Source: Astropecten irregularis (lineage: Eukaryota > Echinodermata > Asteroidea > Paxillosida > Astropectinidae). From it: 64,000 nt of DNA. Position numbers and translations under genes: made by a program. Positions 1-11,622 of this stretch are shown in pieces (the stretch's first letter is position 1; each line of letters opens with the position of its first letter). Below the pieces are notes generated by a model. That model saw only the letters and a program-made list of their open reading frames with translations. It was not told where the DNA came from and searched no databases. The stretch covers positions 19,592,001-19,656,000 of the forward strand of contig OZ020244.1 in the NCBI GenBank assembly GCA_963971285.1, given 5' to 3'.

Positions 1-190
1 AATACCATACAGGTGCTCTACCAACTGAGCCATCCAGCCATACGTCGGTGGTGACCCCAATAGTCAATTATCTTTGTTCGTTTGGCAGTCAGAACCCATG
101 AAACCACGCACGCCCTAACATTACCCCAAGGATCATTTTACCCCAAGGATCATTTCACCGATATGCGCAACAGTGCTGCAACCTGGGATG
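1..190 (-). repeat. tRNA-derived SINE-like copy (family S1), cut by the window edge
   Basis: Read on the minus strand, the first 40 bases give a tRNA A-box-like GGCTCAGTTGGTAGAGC. The body beside it (gacaccaccaa, acaaagataattgacta, ttctgactgcc, ggtttcatggg) recurs at 18609-18800, 30520-30666, 55895-56125 and 63265-63430. The B box would lie left of the window. It is a dispersed repeat and not a functional tRNA gene. Confidence 0.7.
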
Positions 191-337
191 TAAATATTGC
201 ATGAATTCCCCTGGGCCAAATTATAGCTACTTTTGTCCTAGACTTCTCTTGCCCAACAATATAACCCACAATGAGTATTCTACAGTATATGCTTGTTGGT
301 GTTACATTCAGGAAAGTGATATTCCCTTTGAATAATA

Positions 338-585
338 CTTGGGTCAATTTCATGGAGCTGTTAAGCACAAAAAAATTGCTTAGCAACAAATGTCTTGCTT
401 GTTGAATAAAACAAACCACAGTAAAAAAAAATCTGTTTGATATTCATGGTCAGCGAACAACAGCCAAAGAATAATCACAAATGATATACATGGACATTTG
501 GTCGTTAATCCTGTTTTTATTGCTAAGACAGAAATTTCATGGTTAGCAATTTTTTGTGCTAAGCAGGGTTGTGAAATTTTTTGTT
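338..585. repeat. Small inverted-repeat element (family G, CAATTTCATGGAGCTG ends)
   Basis: The stretch at 350-395 (caatttcatggagctgttaagcac, then attgcttagcaac) returns in reverse complement at about 539-583 (gttagcaattttttgtgctaagcag). Related ends occur at 26592 and 40079-40313. No coding sequence is seen, so it reads as a MITE-like element. Its boundaries are approximate and no target duplication was identified. Confidence 0.5.
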
Positions 586-809
586 GAAAGGATTTTGTTT
601 TGTACGTACATGTATGTGATCTATACCACCTATTATGCCTATCCGTTTATACCTTGAATACTTGTTATTGTAATGCAAGATAGTTGTAAGCCATTTCAGT
701 GGCTTTTCGATTTCCTTCTTCCTGTGAATCTCATCCATTATAAATCAAACAGAAATCCACCCCTCTACAATTTTCCTGATTTTGTTTCCTTTCTTGCATA
801 TCTTTGTAG

Positions 810-3800
810 GCAGCCTATGGTGGATTCATCTTTGCCTACGCCATGAAGAACGTAGCTATTGAGTTATCAGCCACGGACAGCGCCTACATCACCTCAGTCT
901 ACTGGGGCTGCTTCGCCCTAGGCCGACTGGTGTCCATACCCATCTCCACTAAGCTCTCTCCAGGAGCCATGCTCATGACGAACCTGGTAAGGCTTTGCAA
1001 GTGGATTGATGTCTTATCTGCTCTTCTGATTCTCTTGGAAGGGGAGCTGAGCTCCCTCCACAGAGCCAGAGAGTTTCCATGTCAGTTTTAATTTCCCTGG
1101 GCAGTTAATCTCACTATCTGTGTCAGTGGGACAGTGTAAACAACTTGATCCCGGCTCCACGAGACGAGACTGTGCGCATGTTATGTTAGAAAATACGTGG
1201 TCTTAACATTATACCTTCCCGGATCTCCGTTGAAAAGAAAATTGAGCTCCATTAACGGGCTGAATGAGTCGGTATCATGTCTGCTATCTATTAGCTTGCT
1301 ATCTGCCTCCCCACTCCGCCACCACAGGGCAAGTATCATTCTAGCACTCAGGATCTGACATTATACTCAGTCACCCATTCATACCGTGTTCATGCCAATA
1401 CAGGCCTATAACCGGTCTATTTCTTTGGATGTGTTAATGGGCCTTACTTTTTCACCAGCAATAATAAGGGAGCTTTATTCGTATATGCAATTGTGCACTC
1501 AATGCAGCTATTACAGAGATTTCGCAAGTGAACGGATACGGTTAGCGCGCCGGATACGTCACCAGTTTTTGAGTACTTATGACGTCAAAGTTTTTCTGCT
1601 ATTCGCTTTACGACTATGAGGCACAGGTATCTTGCTCGCTACACATAAGTGTTGAATGAGTAATGAATATCAGTATTTTCGTAATTCTCTGTTCATTTTT
1701 TGTCATGTGCATGCATGATTACGGTATAGATTAAAAAGAAAGGATTTGCTGAACATGAATTTGTCATTTCTATGTATTTCAAAAATTAGCCTCAAAGTCA
1801 GGTACATAAGTGGTTCTCTGTTGTCGGAAATAGACTTCACTATTGCGAAATATCAGATCGGTTGTTGACGTTTATACGGATAGCTAAGCGTATCCGTTCG
1901 CATGTGAAACCTCCCTTTTATCAGGCTGATATTCAATTGTGATATTTTTGGCATGTTTGGAGTGGGGGGATGGGGTTTGGGTGGGTGGAATGGGTGGGTT
2001 GATCATAGAAGTCCTGAGATTGTTTACATTGAATTTGGTTGTATATGCCATCATGTCAGGAGATGAATTTCCGTGTGAACATGGTGAAAGGCCAACCCAC
2101 ACATTTTTCAGTGCGCATCCTTTTTTCCTTGGGGACACGTATCAACCATTCTGACTTTTGGCTTCTGCAACTACCGAGTATGGAAACGTGTATGATATAT
2201 TTATGTGGAATGCGCAACGACGACGCCATGAAGTCAGAATCTCTCTACCCTTTGGCGGGGAGGACGTCTTATCAGATCACGCTGTGTCCACTGAGACCTG
2301 ACAGGCTTTGAAAACTGTTAATAATTATGCGCAAATTGCTCCTTGATATTGCGTGTCTATGGGAATAAGATTGCCATGACATGATTGACAAACGACGTAT
2401 TGTGCAGGGCAGTATTTATAGACGGCACATTGTTATAGGACTGCAGCACAGGGATTTGATATTGTTCAGCCACCTCCATAAATTCATTCATGGGAAAGGG
2501 ACTTGAAATTGATAAAACAAAAATGCGCGATTTAGAAATGGCTGCCAGAATTTGTTCCCAAATTAAAAAATAGAAAATATTTGGTTCAGAAAGCCAGTGT
2601 GTGCAATATCGGACTTTAAATAATTTGGCACTAACACTTGGCTTTTATTCAAGAAATTTGGGTAGCACTGCTATTGTCTTCAAAAACATTGTGGACCATT
2701 TTATATATTTTATTAGCATATTATTCTGTATTTGAAAGATTGTTTTCAACATGAGTGTATGTGGCAATAAACTGCCTGATATCCAAAACCTCACTTCTTT
2801 TTTTCCATGTGACTTAACCTATCATCGGTCCTTTGCCAGATTTGTGCCTTTAGCATGATGCAAAGACTTGTTTGTAAATATCTGGTTGATTTTTAATAAG
2901 GGGACTCAGGCTGGAGGGCGGTCGACATAAAAAATGTATCACTCCTACACGTAAGCTGTGACTTGCATAATTTATAGGCAGTGCGTTTTTTGTGGGAAGT
3001 CTGTGAAAACACAGACACAATCACTTCTTGAAATCCATGTTTTTTTTAAGCTCTTGATTTTATTTGACAGCCCAAAAAACACTTTATATGTAGGCCTAGA
3101 GGCTATGTATAAAAATTTATTCCATTCTGAGAAAAATGGAAATCTGTTTTTTTATCCGGTCAAATTGTTTTGATGACTGAGTAGACAATTTCAGATGGCC
3201 AGACAGTGATATCAGTCACAGTTTGAGAATTGCACAGACTTGTCATCATTCTGATCCTTTTGTCTTTTCTTCTGAGTGGTCTGTCTTGACTTTTATTGTT
3301 TGCTTGAAGTAGTGGAGGGTCTGACGTTAACAATTTTAAACAGGATCTTTCTCAAAGGTTAAATGGTTAGAGTTAAAATGCCTGATGTTTCAATCCTAGC
3401 AGAATCCTTCTCAAAGGCTATAAAATGGTCAAAGTTTGGAGGGCCTGACATTTCAATCCAAGCAGGATCTTTCTCAAAGGCTATGGTCAGAGTTAGGAGG
3501 CCCTGACATTTCAATCCTAGCAGGATCTTTCTCAAAGGCTAAGGTCAGAGTTAGGAGGGCCTGATGTTTCAATCCTAGCAGGATCTTTCTCAAAGGCTAA
3601 ATGGTCGGAGTATAGTGAGACCTGATGTTTCAATCCTAGCAGAATCTTTCTCAAAGGCTGAATGGTCAGAGTTAGGAGGGCCTGACATTTCAATCCAAGC
3701 AGGATCTTTCTCAAACTGTCAAAGGCTGAATGGTCAGCGTTGGGAGGGCAGGATGTTTGAATCCTAGCAGGATCTTTCTTAAAGGCTATGAAATGGTCGG

Positions 3801-6800
3801 AGTTAGGAGTCCCTGACATTTCAATCCAAGCAGGATCTTACTCTGCAAATGAATGATTGAAAAAGGCTGTTCTCTACAGGTTTTTGGTTGTATAGATCTC
3901 CAGTACTTCTCTCTTCATCAAATCCATCATAATTTTGAAACATGAAGTGTCAGTTTGTGGAAATGAATATATTTTGTGGAAATGATTTTTTTTTAATTGA
4001 ATTTAAACAGACACTGCATTCAAATTACAAAAATACATGTATTTTAAAAAATATACATATTACATTAATATACTTTGTGTGTATGATGATTAGATTCAAA
4101 AGATACCATTAAATCTCTCGGTGGTATATTATGAATAGTGGTATATATTTCCATTCTAAACAGATGTAACCCATATTCCTCTATGGAGTCTGTTAGGGGC
4201 AAAATATTCTGTCTACCATGAAAGCCTTTCACAAAAAAAAAGCAAGCACAGCAATATTTTTCACGATTCAGCGGTTTTGGGGCGGCGCTTTAAGCAGTAT
4301 TATTCTGATAATGTCACGACCCTGTGTGGTGAAAATGCCAAGTCTCTTCATTCTTTCATAGGGAACATTTCATCGTAATGCATGCATTTCCTGTATTTGC
4401 TTCATATTTTTTCCCCTTCTCTGCCAGGATTTAATGCTAAAAGCCGCTCATCCTAACAGACAAAAGAGGAAAATGAACAGTATAGGAATTTATATTCATA
4501 GGAGACACCGTCTAGTCCAAGTAGAAGACTGGCATTGAGACAATCCGAGCAGAATGAATAATAATGCCTAATTGTCATTGAGCATTTTGTGTTCCTCTTA
4601 AGATATTCATAATCCATCCACAAAAGTGTAAGAGGAATGGGTATTAATATTTGTGTCGCCCTAATATTTTTTTATCGAAAACTAGAAAGAATTTTTTGGA
4701 ATACTTGTGGTCTTAAACCTTTGTTTATAAAGTTTAGTCCAGCCGGGTTTCCTAACAAGGGAACAAAAATGGATTATTCCAAATGGGAGGTTTTGTGCTT
4801 AAGTTTATGGGACATGTCTCCCTAATGTGGATTTTGTAGGAAAACTTAAAGTTATTTCTATTTCTATTTTGGCAGCTGGGATGTTTTGGGGCGTTAACCC
4901 TGTTAGTATGTTTGAGGGATAACTACGTCATTGTCTTCATCACCTCTGGAATCTTCGGCCTGTCGCTTAGCAGCGTTTATCCCACGGTCATCGCACTTGC
5001 AGAGCAGTACATCCACATGACAGGTAAGCAAAACCTCAGCTAATCTCAGTCAGATCGACTTAATAACAGTCGTTTAATAACAGAGAGACTAGACTACAGT
5101 CTAGTCTCCTATGGACATCATTTGTGGGGGGTCGATTTCACCAAGCTTATTGTAACTTACTATCAATCTGTTATTTGAGTTACGCTCGATTGTAGGGCTT
5201 CGTGAAATCGACCCCAAACTTCTTAAGCATCCAGCATATGGGCTTCATTCATCTATAGAGCTAGGAACAGAAGGAGTTACAACTAGCCAATCAACTGTAC
5301 AAGCATGCTCATCATTTCGATCCCATTGACTTGTTCCTCATTTTGGAATATCATATGACTCATGGCAGGGTCTTTGACAGTATTCTTGCCAGCAGGTTTT
5401 GACTAAAACTTGTCCCTTTGTGCCATGTTCTTTCCTAATGGAAGTATGCAATGGCCTGCCCCAATAATGATATGGCAAAAGTGTCTTTGGTCCAATGATG
5501 TTCATTGCTATGAGAGTGTGTGCTAAGAGATTGATCTCAAAGTTTCTTCTTACAAAAAAAACCTTTTTTCCCATTCTTCATCTGAATGAAGACAACTAGC
5601 ACAGTCTTTCAAATCCGTAGATCCATGGGTAGGAAATGCTTGGGTATTTAGGTGATTTAACACACAACCTTCAATGAAATTTTGCACAAAAATGTCAGCC
5701 TCCGATACATGTTCAATTCTGTATGTGCAATGCAGTGATGTATGTATACCAGTTATCGTAATTTCGGACCCTGGGATTTGATGACCTTAAAATTCATGAA
5801 CTGGAACAACATCTTTCAGGACAGGGTAGCTACATATGGTATGACAATCAAACAAAGCCTTGCAGTTCTCAGGCAGTAGCTTTGCATATATTACCACATG
5901 GTCTGTATTTTGAGACCACGAATTAGGGCCTGTTTGTTTCAGGCACGCAATCAGTGATTATTGCAAATCCACACATCCCATGCAGGATTCGGTATCCACA
6001 GCAGCTTTTGCGCGCTGGATCACTGATCTCATGTCTGAAACAAACAGGCCTTTAATTGAGTGCTGCAAACTGCTAGATACAGAATCTGAGTACACTGCAA
6101 CTTTGTTACTTCACAGTTTGATCCTAACAGTTTATATAGTGCTGTATTTCGGAGTTCGTAGGTTCACATCCTTCATCCATGTCATCATTTAGTTCTTTGG
6201 TCACCTTTAAAGGACCATAATGAAGACAAAATATGAAAAAGGAGTATCAAGTGGATGTGTGTGCAGAGAAAAAGGATATATTACACAGTCAGGGGCGGAA
6301 CCAGGGGCTGTGGAGGGGGGCGTACACCCCCCTCCCCCCCCCCCCCCCGCCCTTTTCTTTCAGCAAAAAAGTAAACCAACAAACCAACAACAAACCCAAA
6401 GCAACTTACATATAGAGAGGAAGAGGACTCTAAAAGAGATTGAAAAAAAGATTAATTTGGCAGTTCACATCAGGCCCACCGTAACCTTCTAGCTTTCATT
6501 GCCCTGAAAAGCGTCCATTGCTATTTAATTGTTGCATGTTATTTTCAAGCCCCCTTTTGGTAATTCCTGGATCCCCTCCTAGTGCTGACAAGTGCTGATA
6601 AGCAGGGAAAGATTCCTGTCAGACGGAAAGGCAGAAATAAAATATATTCCAAGATGTTGCGCAGCAATTCGGCTAGGTAACAGAATGACAGGGCACCAGC
6701 AAACATCCATCATCATTCATTCTATGTGCCATAACTGACAGTAATTAAGGTCATAATAAAAAGTTGTATGCATGAATATTGCAGTGGCAGGTTTTAACGT

Positions 6801-9800
6801 AATTAATTTGATTTGAATTGAATTTGCATTGATTGATTTGACAGGGTTTGTAACCAGCTGCGTTGTGATTGGAGCGGCCACTGGTGAAATGGCATTTCCA
6901 GTCATTGTAGGCAGGGTGAGTCATTTTACATCACTTCATTTTGATAGTCTCTCCGTCTGCAAATTAATTAAAGTTGAAAATCTGAAGAAAACCCGCGCTT
7001 GTTTGTTTGTTTTCAAATAGAATTACTGTTCTCTTGATTTTTGGAAAATATGACTGATATAATTTTTGAAGTAGAAATGAATGCCAACTTACATTTGAGG
7101 CTATGCATGGCAGAAATAAATAAAGGTTTTGTGTTAATACCATGTGACATATTTATCTCTTTTGTGAGTTTCGGGTGACTTTGAAAAGAGCTGGTTAACT
7201 TGCTATTCCGGCCAGTATTTGCTCTGGCTGCCTTCAGGAGATTAACCGGTTCTTTTCAGAGACACACCCATACTCACAAAAGAGATGTCACATGGTGTAA
7301 CCGCAAAACCTATTACTTTAGAGTAATGCCATTTTTTCCATTTAGTATTCAGAAGCATGACGAAATGTACATGATAAGAAAACTACCAATATTTAATGAC
7401 AGAAAACACTTAGTATGTCTTCTACTTAATTTTTGGTAGCATTATATTGTGGTCAGTATTCAGCAATTTTATAGGTTTCTATGAAATGGTTTGCTGGCGC
7501 AGCATTAAAAACAAAAGCATCTGTCTCCTGCTCCGGCTCCGGCTTCGTCTCTGTAATACATATGCTGAAAATATAGGTTGTGGTTTTTCATTGAAGCCGA
7601 AGTTCTATTTTCTTTTTCAAACCAGAGAATCTACTTCTGAACCGCAGACTAAAGCCTCTATTTCCATGTGCGTAATTCTAGAATGGATTCACGAAATGGA
7701 GCTGGAGCCCGAGCCGAGATTTGAGTCCCACTCCAGTTTTTCTTACTTACACTTTTCAATGACTTAAAATTAACCAGTTCACTTTTCAAGGATTTTTTTT
7801 TTAATTTCTTGCATATTTTTTACTCTTCTATTCTCTTTTTTTGTTGCTCTTATTGCAGGTTTTCTTCCCAATTCAACCATTCATCTTTCTTATATTCTGC
7901 CAAGCTGTTAGTATTGTTGGAATTTTTGTTCTCGTCACACTTATGGTTGTTGGCTATTTGCCAAATAAAGTTCCAGGTAAGAGACAGTAGTAACTTTTTT
8001 ATCTGTTTGTTTTGTCAGAAAAAAAACCCAGAATAATGTATTATTTGTGTATTTTCGAGTGGCTTACTGTGGTCTGATGTAAGAGTACAAGTAACAAATC
8101 ACTGCATACTGGTCATATATCAGAATAACGACTTGTCACTGACAGTCACTTTAAGAGTTAGGAGGGCCTGTGGTCGATTTCACAAAGATTTACAATTCAT
8201 CTTTTAGATGAGTTGTTAATGTTTCCATAGTAACGAGTATTGTGACATCACGCTCTGCTTAGCAATTTTAAGATTGATACGCATTTTACGATCTGTCTTA
8301 GCCTTTAGTGAAATCGAGCCCTCAGGATACATAAACATAAACAGCGTTTTTATGAACTCTTGTTTTCCATGTTCTTGCCCATTGTTTGTCACGAATACAC
8401 TATAACGTAAAAGCTGATTTCTGCTGCTTGTTTTTCAACTTTCATTCAAGCTTGTTAAATTTTTTTTTCTCCATTGTCAAGGATTTTCCGGGGGATTTTT
8501 TTATCTCAGTTTTATAATCCAAAATCCAAATCATCACTAGAGTGTCTGTGAAGGTTACACAATCTCCGAACTCGGCGTCAGTCTTCCTAGTTCCGTTGAC
8601 GTACACACAGCTCACTCTTGTTCTTATCAGAAAAGTCTGAATAATTGAAAGCCTATAGCTACTGATGGAGGACGCGGTTAGCACAGATAGGGGGCTTGAG
8701 GGAGCAGTCTCCAGACCCTGAATTAGGAATCATGAAGCCCTCCCCAGTGTCTCCAAATCCTGGATTGACATTTTCAGAGGAGTATAGTCCACGCTAACCC
8801 CTCACTGAGAAGCAGTTCAAGTCGTATTAATGTCCTCGGGAAAATCTCAAGGGGGGACCATGTGTGAGTGCGTGGGATTGACAGCAAGCTTTACAGTCGG
8901 ATAGTGTGAAGAAAAAAAAAATGTCATGAAAAAGTTTGATTTTTTTTTGTACTCCTATATTTTGGGTCAGATTCTGTGCATTGTTTTGTATTTATGTTCC
9001 CTGTCTTGATTGTGAAAAACTAAAAAAATCATGCATCATCTGACCTCAATGATAGGCATTGATTTTGATTTAATCAGCACCCTCATAGTAAGTTGCAAAA
9101 GGTGATCAGGGGTCGATTTCACAAAGCCCAACAATCTTATGTTACAAAGGATAACTCATCGGTAGGTGGCAAGTGCGTTAGCCTCTCACCAGTGTGGCCC
9201 GGGTTCGATCCTGGCTTGGGTCATGTGAGTAGAGTCGTGCGTTGGTTCTCTCCTATGCTACGAGGGTGTTCTCCGGTTTTCCTCCCTCCACAAAAATCAA
9301 ACACTTTTGATCTCAGGCTGTGCTCCGTGATCATATATGGATTGAATTGTGCTGGCAGCCATAGGTGCCGCTGTCAACTTGATCACGTTGTAACGGCATC
9401 CTTTGCAATTCAGCGCCTCAGCTGCCAGTAAGGATGATTAGCCCCCCAAATTTGTATTATTATTATAATATCATATCCTTCATAGGGCTGCAATGCATCT
9501 TAATAGTCCTATAATTGATAGTAAGTTCGGTGAAATCGACTTCAGGCCTTAAAGACTAACAGAATAACTTGCTTGGAAGTGATGATATGTTTTTACAGTA
9601 GCTTCTACTTGAGAAATGGTGAAACGTCCGCGACATCAAACTATTTCAACATCCAATCAAATCTGGTTATTGTTTTTTTGCAGCCATCGCCAAGGCGCAG
9701 AATGCATTCACGTGGTGCCGACAGTGCTTCATCACCAGCAAATCCCAAGGTCCGATGGCAGACCACTCCAAGATGTTCACCAGCCTGGTCGATACCCACC

Positions 9801-9901
9801 AGGCTTATTTGGTGGTGGGATCGCCTGAGCAGATTCCCCTGGAGAAGATTCCCATCAACACCACCGGGGCACCGGGCAGGGAAACTAAGAAGGAAACGTG
9901 A
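810..9901 (+). CDS. MFSD4: MFSD4-like major facilitator transporter, C-terminal half (5' exons outside window)
   Basis: Five exons are visible: 810-986, 4876-5023, 6845-6915, 7859-7976 and 9684-9901, ending in TGA at 9899-9901. All have AG acceptors, all internal junctions have GT donors, and the phases 0/1/0/1 agree. They encode about 244 residues. In order these are: YGGFIFAYAM and VYWGCFALGRLVSIPIS (membrane segments with the GRLxSIPIS signature), LGCFGALTLLVCL, a long hydrophobic segment ending SSVYPTVIALAEQY, then VVIGAATGEMAFPVIVG and FLIFCQAVSIVGIFVLVTL, and a hydrophilic tail of about 75 residues. This order matches the last six membrane helices of MFSD4A/MFSD4B-type transporters, including the invariant-looking GxGEM segment. 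The family includes the sodium-glucose transporter NaGLT1 (MFSD4B), but the substrate of this one cannot be read. No start codon is in the window, so the first exon seen is internal. MFSD4A versus MFSD4B needs a tree. Confidence 0.88.
1515..1912. repeat. Foldback (inverted-repeat) element, about 400 bp
   Basis: Left arm: tttcgcaagtgaacggatac followed by ggttagc, at about 1518-1545. Right arm: gctaagcgtatccgttcgca followed by tgtgaaa, at about 1883-1909. The arms are about 27 bases and close to reverse complements. It lies in the MFSD4 intron between 986 and 4876 and has no coding potential. The family is unknown and this is the only copy in the window. Confidence 0.55.
3310..3845. repeat. Satellite array, about 60-bp unit, about 9 copies (family E)
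   Basis: The unit runs: tttcaatcctagcaggatc, tttctcaaaggctaaatgg, tcagagttaggagggcctga. About nine imperfect copies follow one another in the MFSD4 intron. Single or inverted copies of the same unit are dispersed at 17818-17885, 28025-28090 and 58850-58990, so the array seems to be a local amplification of a dispersed element. A minus-strand ORF through it is a by-product of the repeat. Confidence 0.85.
5127..5215. repeat. MITE family B (GGGGTCGATTTCAC ends), 89 bp
   Basis: It begins ggggtcgatttcaccaag and ends cttcgtgaaatcgacccc, a near-perfect terminal inverted repeat of about 18 bases. Other members are at 8171-8322, 9109-9545, 24472-24622, 32524-32646 and more loosely 54458-54611. It lies in an MFSD4 intron. 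Confidence 0.8.
5926..6051. repeat. MITE family C (GGGCCTGTTTGTTT ends) with TTA target duplication
   Basis: The terminal inverted repeat gggcctgtttgtttca...tgaaacaaacaggcct is flanked by TTA on both sides (5923-5925 and 6052-6054). The interior is 90-95 bp and non-coding. The 3-bp TTA/TAA-type duplication is typical of PIF/Harbinger-derived MITEs. Sister copies are at 13614-13723 and 50368-50487. Confidence 0.8.
7124..7311. repeat. Foldback element in MFSD4 intron, about 190 bp
   Basis: The left end (aggttttgtgttaataccat, then gtgacat) mirrors the right end (atgtcacatggtgtaaccgc, then aaaacct). The mirror continues inward with ctcttttgtgag/ctcacaaaagag and gaaaagagctggttaa/ttaaccggttcttttc. 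Arms are about 70 bases with small indels. It is non-coding and of unknown family. Confidence 0.7.
7518..7740. repeat. MITE-like family D (GGAGCCGGAGCC-type ends), degraded copy
   Basis: The interior block (tatgctgaaaatataggttg, tggtttttcattgaagc, ctacttctgaaccgcag, aatggattcacgaaatggag) is shared with 11375-11622, 27734-27948 and 51674-51899. The ends are runs of ctccggctccggct on the left and ggagcccgagccgag on the right, which are inverted copies of each other. Confidence 0.75.
8171..8322. repeat. MITE family B, 150 bp copy
   Basis: It begins tggtcgatttcacaaag and ends tagtgaaatcgagccct. The terminal repeat is as in 5127-5215 but the interior is different and longer. It lies in the last MFSD4 intron. 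Confidence 0.7.
9109..9545. repeat. MITE family B split by a SINE insertion
   Basis: The left end ggggtcgatttcacaaagcc is at 9109-9128 and the right end ttcggtgaaatcgacttcag at 9527-9546. Between them, at about 9163-9475, sits an unrelated tRNA-derived SINE, so the SINE inserted into an existing MITE. Without the insert the MITE would be about 125 bp. Confidence 0.65.
9163..9475 (+). repeat. tRNA-derived SINE (family S3) with TTA-repeat tail
   Basis: The 5' part is tRNA-like: ggtggcaagtgcgttagc (A-box region) and gggttcgatcctggc (B box). A central domain contains ggtgttctccggttttcctc, a motif I associate with broadly distributed animal SINE cores. The 3' tail is tattattattataata. A fragment of the same head is at 9829-style position 59826-59868. 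Confidence 0.75.
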
Positions 9902-10986
9902 TAGTACCCGGTCTTCCAATCATTCCCCCCCCCCTCCTTATAATGCATACACTATGTGTATTGAAGAATCTAATACAAAAAAAACTGAAAATTATGGTCA
10001 AAACTGGACATTATTTAGGTCTAAATGAGATATACCATGCACTTAGTTGGTGATATCTTCTGTTCGGTCAGTAGTTTGGTGAAAATGACTTGTATATTCA
10101 GTTACAGACGGAAAAGAGAAAAGAGTGATACAAAAAATTAAAGACTTATAAGTCTCTACACAAACTTTACGGGGGGACATCCCATAGTCATAATTTCGGT
10201 GTTTCTGGAAAATGGCTCATTGGGAGATAACTATTAAAAACCAAGCTACTTCAACTGTGCGCACTAAGTGGACGGCGAAAAAGCATTCATAAATCAATGG
10301 TGTTTATATGATGTGTATAGCCCATGTACTGTGATAGGGCCTAGGGGTAGATGGAGGTATCAGTTGTTATGCCGTTTTAAAGAAACCGTCAGTCTTGTTT
10401 TCAGTTTATATGATGGGCTGGAGTCTCTCTGTGTCAGTTCCCATTATGCCTTCCTCTTTGAGCGGCCCAATGACAGTTTTCACCTTGTCATTGTTCAAAA
10501 GATGAAAAGACATGAAAATTAATATCACACCATAAAAATTCATGCAGTTTGGAAATGTCAAAATTGAATAAAAAATCATTGGCACTATATTTTCATGTCA
10601 CCCACTTAAATTTACGACTTGATCATTAATTTTACTTTAATGTCCGCCACCAGAGCCTAAACAACCAAAATCTAATAACAATAAGAGCATAATATTTTAG
10701 TCATCATGGTAATATAAATCTCTTGTACCCTGTGTTCAGAGGTCATAGGTTTCTATCTGAAATCATATTCATTTCCTGTGGATGTCACAATTATTTGTTT
10801 ATTGAAACTGAAACTATATTTTGTGTGTATAAAAATTAAGCGACCAGTGCTGCATCATTCTGTGTACGATTAATTAAAAGTACCAGTATGATACTGTCAG
10901 TAATCATGGTAATAGCACTCACTATCATGACATAGTTGATACACCTGGATTCCCCGCCACTCCCTTTTCAAGGTTTAGGCCATATA

Positions 10987-11252
10987 TATAGGGAGCGTGC
11001 ACGTGACGTCACTTGACAGCTTATCGGCCATTTTGGACGGCACGCGTACGCACACACGTCGCGTATGCGCGCACGCGTACCTACCAGACAGCATCATATG
11101 CACGCACTTCTGCGTCTGCGTACGCGTCCGGTTAATTTGCAAGCTACACAAACACATGTGGGTTACATACACTATACGTACGTGCATTATACATATGTAC
11201 AGTGTTGCCGTCCAAAATAGATCCTGATCACGTGACTGCACACCCTCTATAG
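10987..11252. repeat. Foldback/MITE element rich in CpG and ACGT motifs
   Basis: Left end: tatagggagcgtgcacgtga ... ccattttggacggca. Right end: tgccgtccaaaatagatcct ... tcacgtgactgcacaccctctata. These form an inverted repeat of about 55 bases with indels. The interior is dense in CG steps (cgcgtacg, cgtcgcgtatgcgcgcacgcg). A CRE-like tgacgtca lies in the left arm. Two overlapping ORFs on opposite strands here are by-products of the symmetry. Confidence 0.6.
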
Positions 11253-11374
11253 TTTGTGATGACCCTGGCATTGACTTTGTGGAATTGTGGAATTGTAGAA
11301 TCGGCTTAATTTATTCTTGCTCAGCGGACATATTCTTAACACTTACATTGTAAGAGTAAATCCTCAGCAGCACA

Positions 11375-11622
11375 TATGGGGTGTTTACAAAACGGAGGCT
11401 TAGGATCAGACTCCAGATCTGACTGCATCCATATGCTGAAAATATAGGTTGTGGTTTTTCATTTAAAGCTGAAGCTCTGTTTTCCTTTTCAAACTAGAGA
11501 AACTAGTACTTCAGAACCACAGCCAAAAGCCTCTATTTTGATACTAGTTATTTCAGAATGCATTCACGAAATGGAACCGGAGCCTGAGACGGAGCCTGAG
11601 CCACCGTATCGTAAACGCCTTT
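11375..11622. repeat. MITE-like family D copy
   Basis: It shares the block tatgctgaaaatataggttg, ctagagaaactagtacttcag and gcattcacgaaatggaacc with the other family D copies. The ggagcctgagacggagcctg side is preserved and the left end is eroded. Confidence 0.7.

Noticed and set aside
3532-3819. 95-residue minus-strand ORF with KDPARI repeats
   Set aside because: It follows the 60-bp satellite period and has no independent coding evidence.
3310-3845. CRISPR-like regular array
   Set aside because: There are no unique spacers between repeats; it is a plain tandem satellite in an animal intron.
6220-6492. 90-residue ORF with a proline run
   Set aside because: The proline run is the translation of a poly-C tract; no splice sites or homology.
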